A DNA stretch of 64,000 nt from Thermoplasmata archaeon. GTDB lineage: Archaea > Thermoplasmatota > Thermoplasmata > Thermoplasmatales > GCA-001856825. A program made the position numbers and the translations under genes. This document shows, in pieces, positions 41,298 to 50,255 of the stretch. The notes under the pieces were generated by a model, which was given only the letters and a program-made list of their open reading frames with translations, was not told the DNA's origin and made no database searches. The stretch is from positions 233,009-297,008 of the forward strand of contig JAJYUV010000001.1 in assembly GCA_021792355.1 (NCBI GenBank), read 5' to 3'. Position 1 is the first letter of the stretch, and each line of letters starts with the position of its first letter.

Positions 41298-41942
41298 ATG
41301 GATGGAGAATCATTAAAGAAAAGCCTGGAAGAGGCAATCAACAAGTCTCCGAAGAGAAATTTCGGTGAGTCCATAGACATTGCAGTGAACCTGAAAGACG
41401 TTGATCTTTCTAATCCCAAGAATAGAATCAACGAAGAAATAATCCTTCCAAACGGAAGGGGAAAAAAGGTCAAGGTCGGGCTAATATCAGGAAACGAAAT
41501 GGCATCCAAGGCAAAGGGATCTGCAGACAAAGTCATTTCAGCGGAAGAATTGGATAAGATGTCTGATGATAAGCGAGCGACCAAGAAGATGGTAAATGAC
41601 ATAGACTTCTTTATTGCTGAAGTAGCCCTTATGCCCAGAGTGGGTAAGATACTGGGAGGCATAATGGGTCCAAGGGGAAAAATGCCGAGACCTGTTCCTG
41701 CAAATGTGGATCCGGTACCTATAATAAACAACCTGAGACGAACTGTGAAGGCTAGAAGCAAAGAGAAACCTGTAGTTCACGTTCCGATAGGAACCAAGGA
41801 CATGGAAATAGATAAGATCACTCAAAATGGCCTAGAGGTGCTGAAGAGAATAGAATCCAAACTCGAGAAGGGAGAGGACAATATAAGGACCATATACGTT
41901 AAGACCACGATGGGTCCTGCGGTTAAGGTGGAGGTGAAGTGA
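41298..41942 (+). CDS. rpl1: 50S ribosomal protein L1
   Basis: A 214-aa two-domain L1. LMPRVGKILGGIMGPRGKMP is the conserved hinge/RNA motif and VHVPIGTKDM lies in the second RNA-contact region. The start follows a GGTGA six bases upstream and the hairpin described at 41252. Confidence 0.96.
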   Translation: MDGESLKKSLEEAINKSPKRNFGESIDIAVNLKDVDLSNPKNRINEEIILPNGRGKKVKVGLISGNEMASKAKGSADKVISAEELDKMSDDKRATKKMVNDIDFFIAEVALMPRVGKILGGIMGPRGKMPRPVPANVDPVPIINNLRRTVKARSKEKPVVHVPIGTKDMEIDKITQNGLEVLKRIESKLEKGEDNIRTIYVKTTMGPAVKVEVK

Positions 41943-41943
41943 G

Positions 41944-42798
41944 ATGAAGGAAAACAGATTCTCTGAATCCAAAGACGCTGCAATAAGATCGCTGTCCGAA
42001 GAAATAAAAAAATCCAAATCAATAGCACTGGTTGGAATTGAGAGAGTCCCTGGAAAACAATTCCAGCAGATCAGGAAATCCCTGAGGGGAAAGGCAACCA
42101 TAAAGGTTGTAAAAAAGACTCTCCTCAAGAGGGCTTTCGACGAAATGAACATAGAATCGATAAGAGGAATGGAGGATTACATGGATGGCCCTGTCGCTGC
42201 AATTTTCTCTAAAGAAAATCCATTCAAACTATTCAAGGAAATCGAGTCTAGCAGGACGAAGGCACCCGCAAAGGGAGGAGAGATCTCCCCTGAGGACATC
42301 ATCCTTGAGGCCAAACCGACTAACCTCAAACCCGGTCCAGTAGTGGGAGAACTTCAAAAAGCGGGAATTCCAGCATCAATAGACCAGGGGAAAGTAATCA
42401 TAAGAAAGGAGACGGTTCTTGTCAAGAAAGGAGACAAGATATCAAGAGAGAAGGCAATTGCTCTCGCAAAGCTTGAGATACTCCCATTGGAGATAGGACT
42501 TGACTTCAGGGCTGCCTACGAGGATGGAATAGTATTCAATAAAACAGTTCTGGGTTCTTCGACACAAGACTTCCTGAACAAACTGGCATCCGGACATTCC
42601 ATCGCCATAGCGCTTTCAATACACCTGAACTACTACAACAGGGAGACAACTCCTATTTTCGTTTCGAACGCATACAGGAATGCGATTGCGCTAAGTCTGG
42701 CAGCATCGTATCCCACAAAAGATAGCGTACAGCTACTTCTGGCAAAGGGGAATTCGATCGCCAAATCATTAGAGAATAAGATTTCAAGGAGCGCGTAG
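41944..42798 (+). CDS. rplP0: 50S ribosomal protein L10 (P0)
   Basis: A 284-aa acidic P0. The N-terminal domain binds 23S rRNA (SKSIALVGIERVPGKQFQQI), followed by the archaeal insertion and the helical spine (VSNAYRNAIALSLAASYPT) that holds L12 dimers. Many archaeal P0 proteins exceed 310 residues and end in an acidic tail like that of L12; this one stops at KISRSA with no such tail. Confidence 0.94.
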   Translation: MKENRFSESKDAAIRSLSEEIKKSKSIALVGIERVPGKQFQQIRKSLRGKATIKVVKKTLLKRAFDEMNIESIRGMEDYMDGPVAAIFSKENPFKLFKEIESSRTKAPAKGGEISPEDIILEAKPTNLKPGPVVGELQKAGIPASIDQGKVIIRKETVLVKKGDKISREKAIALAKLEILPLEIGLDFRAAYEDGIVFNKTVLGSSTQDFLNKLASGHSIAIALSIHLNYYNRETTPIFVSNAYRNAIALSLAASYPTKDSVQLLLAKGNSIAKSLENKISRSA

Positions 42799-42852
42799 GA
42801 TAATGTTTAAGACGTTTAGTTTATTATCTTGGAGTAATTAAGGGTGAAAAGT

Positions 42853-43158
42853 ATGGAGTACATTTACAGCGCACTGATACTGAATTCCGTTGGAAAACCA
42901 ATCACCGAAGATGGAATAACGGAAATACTCAAAGCCGCAGGAGTCACTCCTGATCCGGCAAGAGTGAAGAGCCTGGTAGCTTCTCTCGAGGGAGTCAACA
43001 TAGAAGAGGCAATCAAGTCATCGATGGTGACCGCTCAACCGGCAGCACAGGCAGAACCTCAGAAGAAGGAAGAAAAGAAAGAAGAGAAAAAAGAGGAAAA
43101 GAAAGAGGATAAGAGCGAGGAAGAGGCCGTCGCCGGACTCGGTGCATTATTCGGGTAG
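42853..43158 (+). CDS. rpl12: 50S ribosomal protein L12 (P1)
   Basis: A 101-aa archaeal P1: dimerising helices [20 protein letters not shown], an Ala/Pro/Gln hinge, a Lys/Glu repeat region, and the translation-factor-binding tail GLGALFG. ATG 42853 is preferred over GTG 42844, because GGGTGA sits seven bases upstream. TTTATTATC near 42821 could be an internal TATA box for extra transcripts, as L12 is needed in multiple copies. Confidence 0.94.
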   Translation: MEYIYSALILNSVGKPITEDGITEILKAAGVTPDPARVKSLVASLEGVNIEEAIKSSMVTAQPAAQAEPQKKEEKKEEKKEEKKEDKSEEEAVAGLGALFG

Positions 43159-43166
43159 ATCGCTCG

Positions 43167-43319
43167 ATGAGCCCGAGATCAATTCTTTTACTTATTCTAT
43201 TTTATATCGTACCTCTGGGTATTTTTGGGTACGGTCTTTATTCAAAGCTGCTCCTTCTTGACCTTATCGGACTAATCTGGCTGATATCAGCTGTCATAGT
43301 CAACCTCATGAAGGAATAA
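43167..43319 (+). CDS. 50-aa membrane protein after the stalk operon
   Basis: A small frame of 50 codons begins eight bases after rpl12. It has two hydrophobic stretches (ILLLILFYIVPLGIFGYGL and LLLLDLIGLIWLISAVIV) and ends NLMKE. Codon use is smooth and the product is entirely membrane-like. It may be co-transcribed with the ribosomal genes. No family is recognised. Confidence 0.5.
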   Translation: MSPRSILLLILFYIVPLGIFGYGLYSKLLLLDLIGLIWLISAVIVNLMKE

Positions 43320-43338
43320 CCGAATCTGGAAATCCCTT

Positions 43339-44535
43339 TCATGTCGTTGGCTGATTTTTGAAGCTCCTCTGTTCGCTGTTCTTTCTTGAAATAAAAGCTA
43401 GTATGGCAATGACAGCTGGAGAGACGGCAAGACCCCATATTTCCAGTGGAAAAGGGACATATGAAAGCAAGAGAGATCCGTAACTTGGACCCATGCCTCT
43501 TCCGAGAGACATAAAGAAATTGTACATGCCCATGTTCACTCCCATGTCTTTTCCGGCAGCTATCCGTGCAACCATCGCACTACCGGTCGGAGTCACTGCG
43601 TTCTCTCCCATTGTCACAACGAGCATAGAAAGCATGAATTGCGCTAGACTGTGGTCAAATGCCATAGAAAAGTATCCTGCAATGTAGAGCACTGAACCCA
43701 AGATCATGCCATTCCACAATCCAATCTTACTGACAAGTCTATAGATTGGCAATTGAAAAGCAGCAACTGCAATCCCGTTTACAAAATATATCAACCCTAT
43801 TGCTGTTGAGCTTAGACCCTCAAAATGATTTGCATAAATGGACAGCGTAACGGAAAATTGTGACACGACAACGAACAAGAACGCTATCCCTATCCCGAAG
43901 AGGTATAATTCCCTCTTTACCTTTGTAAAGGAGAACTTTTCTTGCAGTGCTTCTGCGTTTTTTTTGTCTTTCAGGTAAAAAACGTAAAGCGGAAGCGAAA
44001 TTAGAGTACTTATGGCTGCTGTAAGATAAATGTATGGGTAGCCTATGGTACCTGCAATAACACCTGCCATAGCTGGACCGAATGCCCATCCTAAATTAGA
44101 AGCTACCCTCATGTACGAAAACCCGGCAAGTGGGATGTCACTGCTCAGCGACAGGAGGGCGCTTAGAGATGGCATAAGTAAAGCACCCACAGCCTGATTG
44201 AGTATGAACAATGCAACAAACAGGATGGGTAAAGGAAATGCGATGGAAGTGTAGAACAGCAGGAAAAGAGTGACAAAATAAGCTGAAGCGAATACTATGA
44301 TAATTTTCTTGAACCCATATACATCCCCCAGTCTCCCACCGTAAATCTGGACTATTCCACCAAGAATTGCGTTGATTGCAAAAATCAGTCCGATTAGCAG
44401 CAGGGATATGTGAAGTATGTTGTTCATAAAGAGGGGAGTAAAGCTCCAAACTCCTCCTGTTCCGAAGGTCCTTATTGCAGACCCGATCGAGATTACAAAA
44501 ACGTTCCGTCGATCCGTACTGAAATCCCCTCTATA
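43339..44535 (-). CDS. MFS multidrug/solute exporter with missing canonical start
   Basis: A 12-helix major facilitator with the loop motif YGGRLGDVYGFKK. The first ATG (44427) would cut off membrane helix 1. The frame upstream, open to a TAG at 44536-44538, encodes a good first helix (VFVISIGSAIRTFGTGGV then WSFTPLF). It contains no ATG, GTG or TTG; ACG 44517 or another codon behind AGAGGGGAT could start it, or there is a point change. The listed end marks the open limit. It follows the phosphodiesterase gene with a small overlap, so they share a transcript. Confidence 0.75.
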   Translation of the reverse strand, partial: YRGDFSTDRRNVFVISIGSAIRTFGTGGVWSFTPLFMNNILHISLLLIGLIFAINAILGGIVQIYGGRLGDVYGFKKIIIVFASAYFVTLFLLFYTSIAFPLPILFVALFILNQAVGALLMPSLSALLSLSSDIPLAGFSYMRVASNLGWAFGPAMAGVIAGTIGYPYIYLTAAISTLISLPLYVFYLKDKKNAEALQEKFSFTKVKRELYLFGIGIAFLFVVVSQFSVTLSIYANHFEGLSSTAIGLIYFVNGIAVAAFQLPIYRLVSKIGLWNGMILGSVLYIAGYFSMAFDHSLAQFMLSMLVVTMGENAVTPTGSAMVARIAAGKDMGVNMGMYNFFMSLGRGMGPSYGSLLLSYVPFPLEIWGLAVSPAVIAILAFISRKNSEQRSFKNQPTT

Positions 44536-45943
44536 CTAGAGGCTTGCCGTCCATGTCTTCCGGAATATTGCATTTGAATAATTTCAGGATTGTCGGAGCT
44601 AGATCATAAATGCTCGGACTAATCTCCCTGGGTGCGATTCCTGGCCCGACCAGTCCAAAAATTCCTTTGATCCTGTGGTGACCGACCTGTGGCAATCTGT
44701 ACCCCCATGCCTCATCGGGAATATCAGACGCCCACACGTGTCCCGATAGAGGAACCCTCTGATGATAGATCGGATCCGAGATAGCAACTATGTCCGGCCC
44801 ATCCTTTACGTACGGACCCCAGTAAACTTCGCTGCCCTTTAGGACGTTCTTTATAACCCGCTTACCGGATTTGGACTTCAGTGCCAGCAATTTTTTTGTC
44901 AGTTCTTCTAATATGTCTTCCTTCTCTTCGAGATAGAGGGGGTTGACAAAGTACATGCCCTCATCCAGTGCCACGACACGGGTCTCCTTCCAGTTCATTC
45001 TGCTCTCTGGATCGGTTTCCATCGAGCTGTCCAGCGACCGTATCTTCTTCACAATCTTGTTCTGCATTGTAGTCGGTAACTTGTTCACCATTCTGTCTAA
45101 TCTCAGTCTAGTTCCTAGGTTCACCACCGCCTCTCTAGATAATCCTTTTTTGTTCCCCTCTTTTAGTGTAAGAAACCCCTCCCCAGCAAGAAATTCATTA
45201 GAGTACAATTCATCCTCGATTGGACCGTTTCCGTGGTCGCTCATGAGAAAGGTATACCCTTCCTCGTTCTTTTTCAAGATCCTCTGGATTCCTTCATCAT
45301 TTGCCCTCAGATTTCGATACATGATGTGCTCATTGTTCCACATGAAGTGAGAGACGTGATCGTTCATCTCAACTGATAGATGAATTAGGTCTGCATCCCA
45401 GAGCATCTCTGCCATGTCAAACCTAGATTTTATCTCACGTTCGATGCCGTCCATTGTAAGTTCAGGTTCCTCATTCTTTCTGAATAGATGGATACCATCC
45501 TTTGGATACCACGATGGTATGCTCTTTTCGAATTCTTCTGGATACGTCCAAGGACCATCGCCATGGTTCATTCCCGAAATCATTACTCCGTTGACCTTAT
45601 CAGGCGGAAAAGTGGAGGGCATGTCTATAATCGATACCTTGTGCCCCATCTCTGATAGGATATCCCAGTAGTCGTCACCGTGGAAGCTTAAAGAATTAAG
45701 AGTCTTGAACTTAAATTCTTTCCAGTCGATCTTTGTCCAGTGGTACACTCCCGTTTTGCCCGGATTCTTTCCTATGGAGTACGATTTCCAGGCGGGTTGA
45801 GTCAGGTAAGGAATCGTTGAGAAGAGGGGCCCATGAAGACCGTCCTTCCAAAATTTTGAATAACCTGGAAACTCTCCTTTGTCGATATAGGGTAGAATCG
45901 GGTCCCAAGTAGCCCCGTCTATTCCTATAACAACAACTTTCAT
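44531..45943 (-). CDS. second alkaline-phosphatase-superfamily phosphodiesterase
   Basis: A 470-aa paralogue of the 27913 gene. The metal site is GIDGATWDPILPYID, the nucleophile region TIPYLTQPAWKSYSIGK, and the second site MSDHGNGPIEDEL. A TATA-like TTATAAATA is about 26 nt upstream. Placed among glycosyltransferase, exporter and sugar-nucleotide genes, it may act on phospho- or sulfo-modified glycans or lipid-linked sugars. Confidence 0.82.
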   Translation of the reverse strand: MKVVVIGIDGATWDPILPYIDKGEFPGYSKFWKDGLHGPLFSTIPYLTQPAWKSYSIGKNPGKTGVYHWTKIDWKEFKFKTLNSLSFHGDDYWDILSEMGHKVSIIDMPSTFPPDKVNGVMISGMNHGDGPWTYPEEFEKSIPSWYPKDGIHLFRKNEEPELTMDGIEREIKSRFDMAEMLWDADLIHLSVEMNDHVSHFMWNNEHIMYRNLRANDEGIQRILKKNEEGYTFLMSDHGNGPIEDELYSNEFLAGEGFLTLKEGNKKGLSREAVVNLGTRLRLDRMVNKLPTTMQNKIVKKIRSLDSSMETDPESRMNWKETRVVALDEGMYFVNPLYLEEKEDILEELTKKLLALKSKSGKRVIKNVLKGSEVYWGPYVKDGPDIVAISDPIYHQRVPLSGHVWASDIPDEAWGYRLPQVGHHRIKGIFGLVGPGIAPREISPSIYDLAPTILKLFKCNIPEDMDGKPLV

Positions 45944-46113
45944 CTGAAACGCATTTACGCGTCTTATAAATATCTTGGGAACCTTGCAGGAGCTTGCAAA
46001 TTCTAAGAAAACCGTAAGTTCACAATGAAACGATCAAAGCGTATATAGCACAATCTATGTTAAACGAGTATGAGATGGAATCTCGATGTCAGGGAGATCA
46101 ATTATATAGTGAA

Positions 46114-46914
46114 TCATCCACGAATGAGTGCATCGAGTAAAGCAATTGGTTTTAATAAGATTTCAATCGCGTAGAATGGATGTTTTATTCTTCCACCATA
46201 GTGGGATTTCACTCTCATAGAAAGCGCTTTATTCTTGATGAAGACAAGTGCTGCTGATCGCAGGTAGGCGTACCTTTTCTTAATTAGTTTACGGTACGAG
46301 TTAAATTCCGAATGATCGTGATATATCGCTGCTTTAGCTATGTACATCCCTTTGAATCCGGCGTGCAACGCTCTAATGTTAATGTCGTAGTCTTCGCTAT
46401 AGGGAATAGATTCATCAAAATTACCCAGTTTTTGGAATATGGATCGTTTCCACATCGAATTCCCGAGAGGGAGATATGCTATGTTGGAAGGGACCTGATA
46501 CTTGTAAATGTAGTCTTCAATCATGTTGACATATCTTTCTGGACCATATTTCGCTTCGTAGTGCAGCATTGGACCACCAGTGAAATCGGCTGATCCATCT
46601 AATATAGGTCTCGAGAGTTCTTCAAGCCAAGTTGGGATAGCAATTTCATCCGTATCCAAGAAGGCAATCAATTCTCCAGTAACAATTGACAGAGCCTTAT
46701 TCCTCGATTCGACTACGTTTCCAGGTAAGTGTTCAAGTCTTGCACCATATTTGGCGCAAACCTCTGCTACGTTCCAAGTGGTCCCCCCATCTGCCACAAT
46801 TACCTCATATGGCTTGAGAGTCTGCTTCGATAACGATTCTAGAGCATCAGAAATCCTCTTGTCGTTGAGAGATACTACGATTACAGAAATTCGTCCTGAG
46901 TGGTCTCCTTGCAC
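46114..46914 (-). CDS. family 2 glycosyltransferase
   Basis: A 266-aa GT-A enzyme. ISVIVVSLNDKRISDALESL opens the nucleotide-sugar domain, LIAFLDTDEIAIPTW carries the DxD metal motif, and YSEDYDINIRALHAGF is the ED-type acceptor-side motif with the catalytic Asp. Start is GTG with a TATA-like TTTATAAC 26 nt upstream. It probably adds a sugar to a surface glycan or glycolipid. Confidence 0.85.
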   Translation of the reverse strand: MQGDHSGRISVIVVSLNDKRISDALESLSKQTLKPYEVIVADGGTTWNVAEVCAKYGARLEHLPGNVVESRNKALSIVTGELIAFLDTDEIAIPTWLEELSRPILDGSADFTGGPMLHYEAKYGPERYVNMIEDYIYKYQVPSNIAYLPLGNSMWKRSIFQKLGNFDESIPYSEDYDINIRALHAGFKGMYIAKAAIYHDHSEFNSYRKLIKKRYAYLRSAALVFIKNKALSMRVKSHYGGRIKHPFYAIEILLKPIALLDALIRG

Positions 46915-47139
46915 GTCTTCCCATAAAAGAGTGTTATAAAACCTTTCGAATTACAACTCATCCACATTCCCTCCACAATTACTAGGGAGAATTTTCCTTC
47001 TTTAAAGCTTTAAATGTACTAAGATACGAGGCTGACGCGTTCAAATTACATATGGAGTTAAATGCTTTCGACTCCGCAGAGCTTCCTAGGATGGCAAACA
47101 ATATTCAGACAATGAAATTGTAATTACTTATAGTTATTC

Positions 47140-48018
47140 ATGCGAAAAAGAAGGACTTCATCTCAGGAAATAGTTCATCTTCTTGGTTTATTCGTGATAA
47201 TTGCTATCCTGGTATTTTCTACCACTTTTGCTCTTCCAGTTGGAAGAGCTGCTACTCAGGTTCAAGTTGAAAATTCAGGTATATTCCCACAGCAGTCATT
47301 CGTGAATTTACCTTCCGGTGCTCAGATATATCTGTATGGGTACAATGTTGGATCATCTCTTCAATCTGGACTGTTTGTAAACGGACAGTATTTTTATGTC
47401 CGAAATGCGATAGGAAACATCGTCGATTCTCTGGCGGTCACGACGAACAACTCCAACGTCTTTCTAACCCCCTGTGGAGCCTTAACTATCGTTGGAATTT
47501 CAGGATTCAGTTCATATACATTCACTTACGGAATTAGTACCGTTTCTGGGGCCGGGTTTGCATCCGACACTTTTCACGTGACTTCAACAGGGCAACTAGC
47601 AGTGATATTTGCTTTTGGAGGAAGTCAGTCCATAGTTCGAGACTCGGGAATTCCCGGAATGCAAATAGACGCATCAAACGTCAATTCCGATGGATGGGTG
47701 ACTTCTGGGCTCATGCCTATGACAGGTGGGCATTCCTATCTTAACAAAGGACGCTTCACTGTTTCTGAAGTTTCTGAGGGTAACATCACTCAGAATACCA
47801 CGGCAAACAAGACTCATATGACAGACCTTATAGGTGTATTTCTTTTTACTCCCGGAATTCTATCCACGCGCTCTAACCAGACACCCACGACAGCATTAGG
47901 CTTCTTCCAAGTCTTAGAAGTTATGATAATAGTGGCAGTAATTGCAGTAGTCTCTTTAGCCACTGGAGTTATCATAGGAACGTATATCGGGAAAAGGACG
48001 AGACCAGACAATAAATGA
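47140..48018 (+). CDS. surface protein with signal peptide and C-terminal membrane anchor
   Basis: A 292-aa protein with an N-terminal signal helix (LLGLFVIIAILVFSTTFALPV, residues ~14-34), an extracellular Gly/Ser/Thr/Asn-rich domain, and a C-terminal helix (VMIIVAVIAVVSLATGVIIG) followed by a basic tail. Four or so N-x-S/T sites lie near residues 215-225. No enzyme motif is visible. It may be a target of the surrounding glycosylation genes, which is inference. Confidence 0.6.
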   Translation: MRKRRTSSQEIVHLLGLFVIIAILVFSTTFALPVGRAATQVQVENSGIFPQQSFVNLPSGAQIYLYGYNVGSSLQSGLFVNGQYFYVRNAIGNIVDSLAVTTNNSNVFLTPCGALTIVGISGFSSYTFTYGISTVSGAGFASDTFHVTSTGQLAVIFAFGGSQSIVRDSGIPGMQIDASNVNSDGWVTSGLMPMTGGHSYLNKGRFTVSEVSEGNITQNTTANKTHMTDLIGVFLFTPGILSTRSNQTPTTALGFFQVLEVMIIVAVIAVVSLATGVIIGTYIGKRTRPDNK

Positions 48019-48099
48019 GCACAGATGAAAAGGATATCGCTTGAATGCTAGTAGCGAATACCTGCAGTTCCATGCAGAATCAGCGATCTCAGCTATCCA

Positions 48100-49098
48100 T
48101 TATAGAGAGTCTGTCTGACTCATTTTGTTATCAAAGTAGACCATATTGGCTACTTCTCGCAAATTTCTGATGCCCCAATATTCACCAACAGAGCTTCCTA
48201 TCAAGTCTCCTATTCTATATTCGATGAAATCGAAATTTTTCCTATCGTAGCAGATCCTGTAGGACAGCTCCCAGTCTTCAACCCCATTGATGTAGAGTTC
48301 GTCAAAAACGACTCCATTCAGTGATTTTGCCCATCTGCCACTGAAGATGGAGAAAGCACTTGTAAGAATGAAACACCTTGTTTCCTTATAAAAGACCTTT
48401 TTGAATATTTCCCTCCGTGAGGCATAGACCCATTTTGCGCCAAACTTCTTCGAGATTTTCTTTGTAGTAAGAAACATCCTAGTATTCATGTTTCTTTTCG
48501 ACAGCAGATAGAAGTACTCTGCGGTTCTTCCGATGAAGTATCTTGGGACACCTATGCATACAGGAAAGGAGTGATAGATAGTCGGTTTGGTGAACAGGCT
48601 GTTTAATTTCTCCGGATCTTTCTTTTTAAGTTCCGAAAGCAGAACTTCTGCATCATCAATCTTGAACATATCGTCGTTTGATACAACTATCCACTTTGGG
48701 TTGTACTCTAAAGCCCTTTTGATTCCTTCGTTGCAACTGCGAGAATAGTTGAAATAAGGGTCACGTGGACTCCCACTTTCTACAAAGATAATATGAATTC
48801 CTTTGAAGATGTTATCCCTGCATTCACGGGCGAAGGAGCCCTCATAGTTCGCAGTTGGAATAACGACTATTATCTCCTTATCCCCTTCAATCTCCTTAAT
48901 CTCGGTCCTCCCCTTTGGTCTTTCTTTCATCCATCCAATTATATCTTCTCTCCCTTGGAATGTATCATAAAATTTCAGAATATCTGCTGGGTTTTCAGAG
49001 TTGAAGAGTCTGTCTCTACACCAGGTGATACTAAGAAAGGAGCTCACTTTTTCATTTGGATTATAGCTTGTGTAGAGTGTGCATTTTGGCTCCGTCAC
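48100..49098 (-). CDS. GT-A-like glycosyltransferase, divergent
   Basis: A 332-aa protein. The middle resembles a family 2 glycosyltransferase: IIVVIPTANYEGSF, IKRALEYNPKWIVVSNDDMF with an NDD metal motif, and VFDELYINGVEDWELSYRI with the ED acceptor motif. About 85 N-terminal residues are not recognised. GTG start, with a TATA-like TAAATTAATAA about 26 nt upstream. It is divergent from rmlA and likely uses the sugars made there. Confidence 0.65.
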   Translation of the reverse strand: MTEPKCTLYTSYNPNEKVSSFLSITWCRDRLFNSENPADILKFYDTFQGREDIIGWMKERPKGRTEIKEIEGDKEIIVVIPTANYEGSFARECRDNIFKGIHIIFVESGSPRDPYFNYSRSCNEGIKRALEYNPKWIVVSNDDMFKIDDAEVLLSELKKKDPEKLNSLFTKPTIYHSFPVCIGVPRYFIGRTAEYFYLLSKRNMNTRMFLTTKKISKKFGAKWVYASRREIFKKVFYKETRCFILTSAFSIFSGRWAKSLNGVVFDELYINGVEDWELSYRICYDRKNFDFIEYRIGDLIGSSVGEYWGIRNLREVANMVYFDNKMSQTDSL

Positions 49099-49160
49099 TA
49101 ATTCTTAAGGTAACTCTGACTTATTAATTTATTCTGAAATACTCGAATTTTCACGGTCAA

Positions 49161-49170
49161 CTTTATAATA
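49161..49170 (+). promoter_or_regulatory. TATA box for the rhamnose operon
   Basis: CTTTATAATA lies 20-29 nt before the GTG of rmlA. No Shine-Dalgarno is seen, so rmlA is probably leaderless. Confidence 0.5.
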
Positions 49171-49189
49171 TTGGTATTAATGATAAAGT

Positions 49190-50248
49190 GTGAAAGGTGT
49201 TATCCTGCACGGAGGCGCTGGGACGCGCCTAAGGCCACTTACCTACACGGACGTCAAGCAACTCTTGCCGCTGGCAGGAAGACCAGTGAGCGAGTACATT
49301 CTGGCAAACTTGATTGCTCTTGGGATCGAGAAGGTAAACATAGTACTTGGCGAAGTTGGGCATAAGGAAGTTCAGGACTACTATGGTGATGGATCAAAAT
49401 GGGGGATAGAAATATCGTACACCTATCAAGGAAAGCCACTGGGAATTGCCCACGCAGTAGGGTTGGTAAGAGATTTCGTGAAGGACGATGACTTCGTAGT
49501 AGCTTTAGGAGACAACTACTTTCACAATGGATTCAAGGAATTATGGAAAGATTTCGTGGATCACAGAAAAGAAGCATATATCGCAGTTACTGAAGTTCCG
49601 GATCCTCGACAGTTTGGAGTAGCGGAGATATCTGATGGAAAAATCACTGGTCTCGTCGAAAAACCAAAGAATCCGAAATCGAAATTTGCTGTTACCGGGG
49701 TCTATTTCCTGAGAAAGAGCGTATTTCCTTTCATCGACTCTCTGAAACCGTCTTGGAGGGGTGAACTTGAGATCACCGAGGTGTTTCAAAGGATGATAAG
49801 TGCCGGACTAGAGATTGGATATAGCGTAATTACAGGTTGGTGGAAGGATACTGGAACGCCGGAAGAGTTTCTGATCTGCAACCGAATGGCATTGGATAAC
49901 CTGGTAACCAATAGCGAAAGTGCCAGGGAGACAAATATGCGGGCATATCTGGGAGAAAACGTCATAATAGATGACCTGTCCAAGATTACCGGACCGTGTT
50001 ACATAGGAAGTGGAACTAAAATTGTAAACAGTGAAATAGGTCCGTATACGAGCATCGGAAAGAACTGTAGACTTGATCGTTGCATTATGGAGAACTCGGT
50101 AATCATGGATGACGTGTCGATTGTATTAAATTCTCATTCGAAAATAAAGGACAGCATTATTGGACCCTCAAGCGTAATTAAACCAAATGGAGCGAATGAG
50201 AAGGTACTACGTCTAGTGGTTGGAAGGGATTCAAAAATTGAGGTGTGA
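49190..50248 (+). CDS. rmlA: glucose-1-phosphate thymidylyltransferase, long archaeal type
   Basis: A 352-aa enzyme making dTDP-glucose. GGAGTRLRPLTYTDVKQLLP is the nucleotide-binding signature, and GDNYFHNGFKEL contains the catalytic Asp. The last ~110 residues are a left-handed beta-helix (ITGPCYIGSGTKIVNSEIG), as in the bifunctional sugar-1-phosphate nucleotidylyltransferases of archaea, so acetyltransferase activity is possible. Confidence 0.93.
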   Translation: MKGVILHGGAGTRLRPLTYTDVKQLLPLAGRPVSEYILANLIALGIEKVNIVLGEVGHKEVQDYYGDGSKWGIEISYTYQGKPLGIAHAVGLVRDFVKDDDFVVALGDNYFHNGFKELWKDFVDHRKEAYIAVTEVPDPRQFGVAEISDGKITGLVEKPKNPKSKFAVTGVYFLRKSVFPFIDSLKPSWRGELEITEVFQRMISAGLEIGYSVITGWWKDTGTPEEFLICNRMALDNLVTNSESARETNMRAYLGENVIIDDLSKITGPCYIGSGTKIVNSEIGPYTSIGKNCRLDRCIMENSVIMDDVSIVLNSHSKIKDSIIGPSSVIKPNGANEKVLRLVVGRDSKIEV

Positions 50249-50255
50249 TTTCGTC

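Noticed and set aside
41228..41761. 177-codon minus-strand frame inside rpl1
   Set aside because: Shadow of the L1 gene; the plus strand encodes an unmistakable ribosomal protein.
43060..43120. AAG/GAA-rich tandem repeat
   Set aside because: It encodes the normal Lys/Glu hinge of ribosomal protein L12, not an independent repeat.
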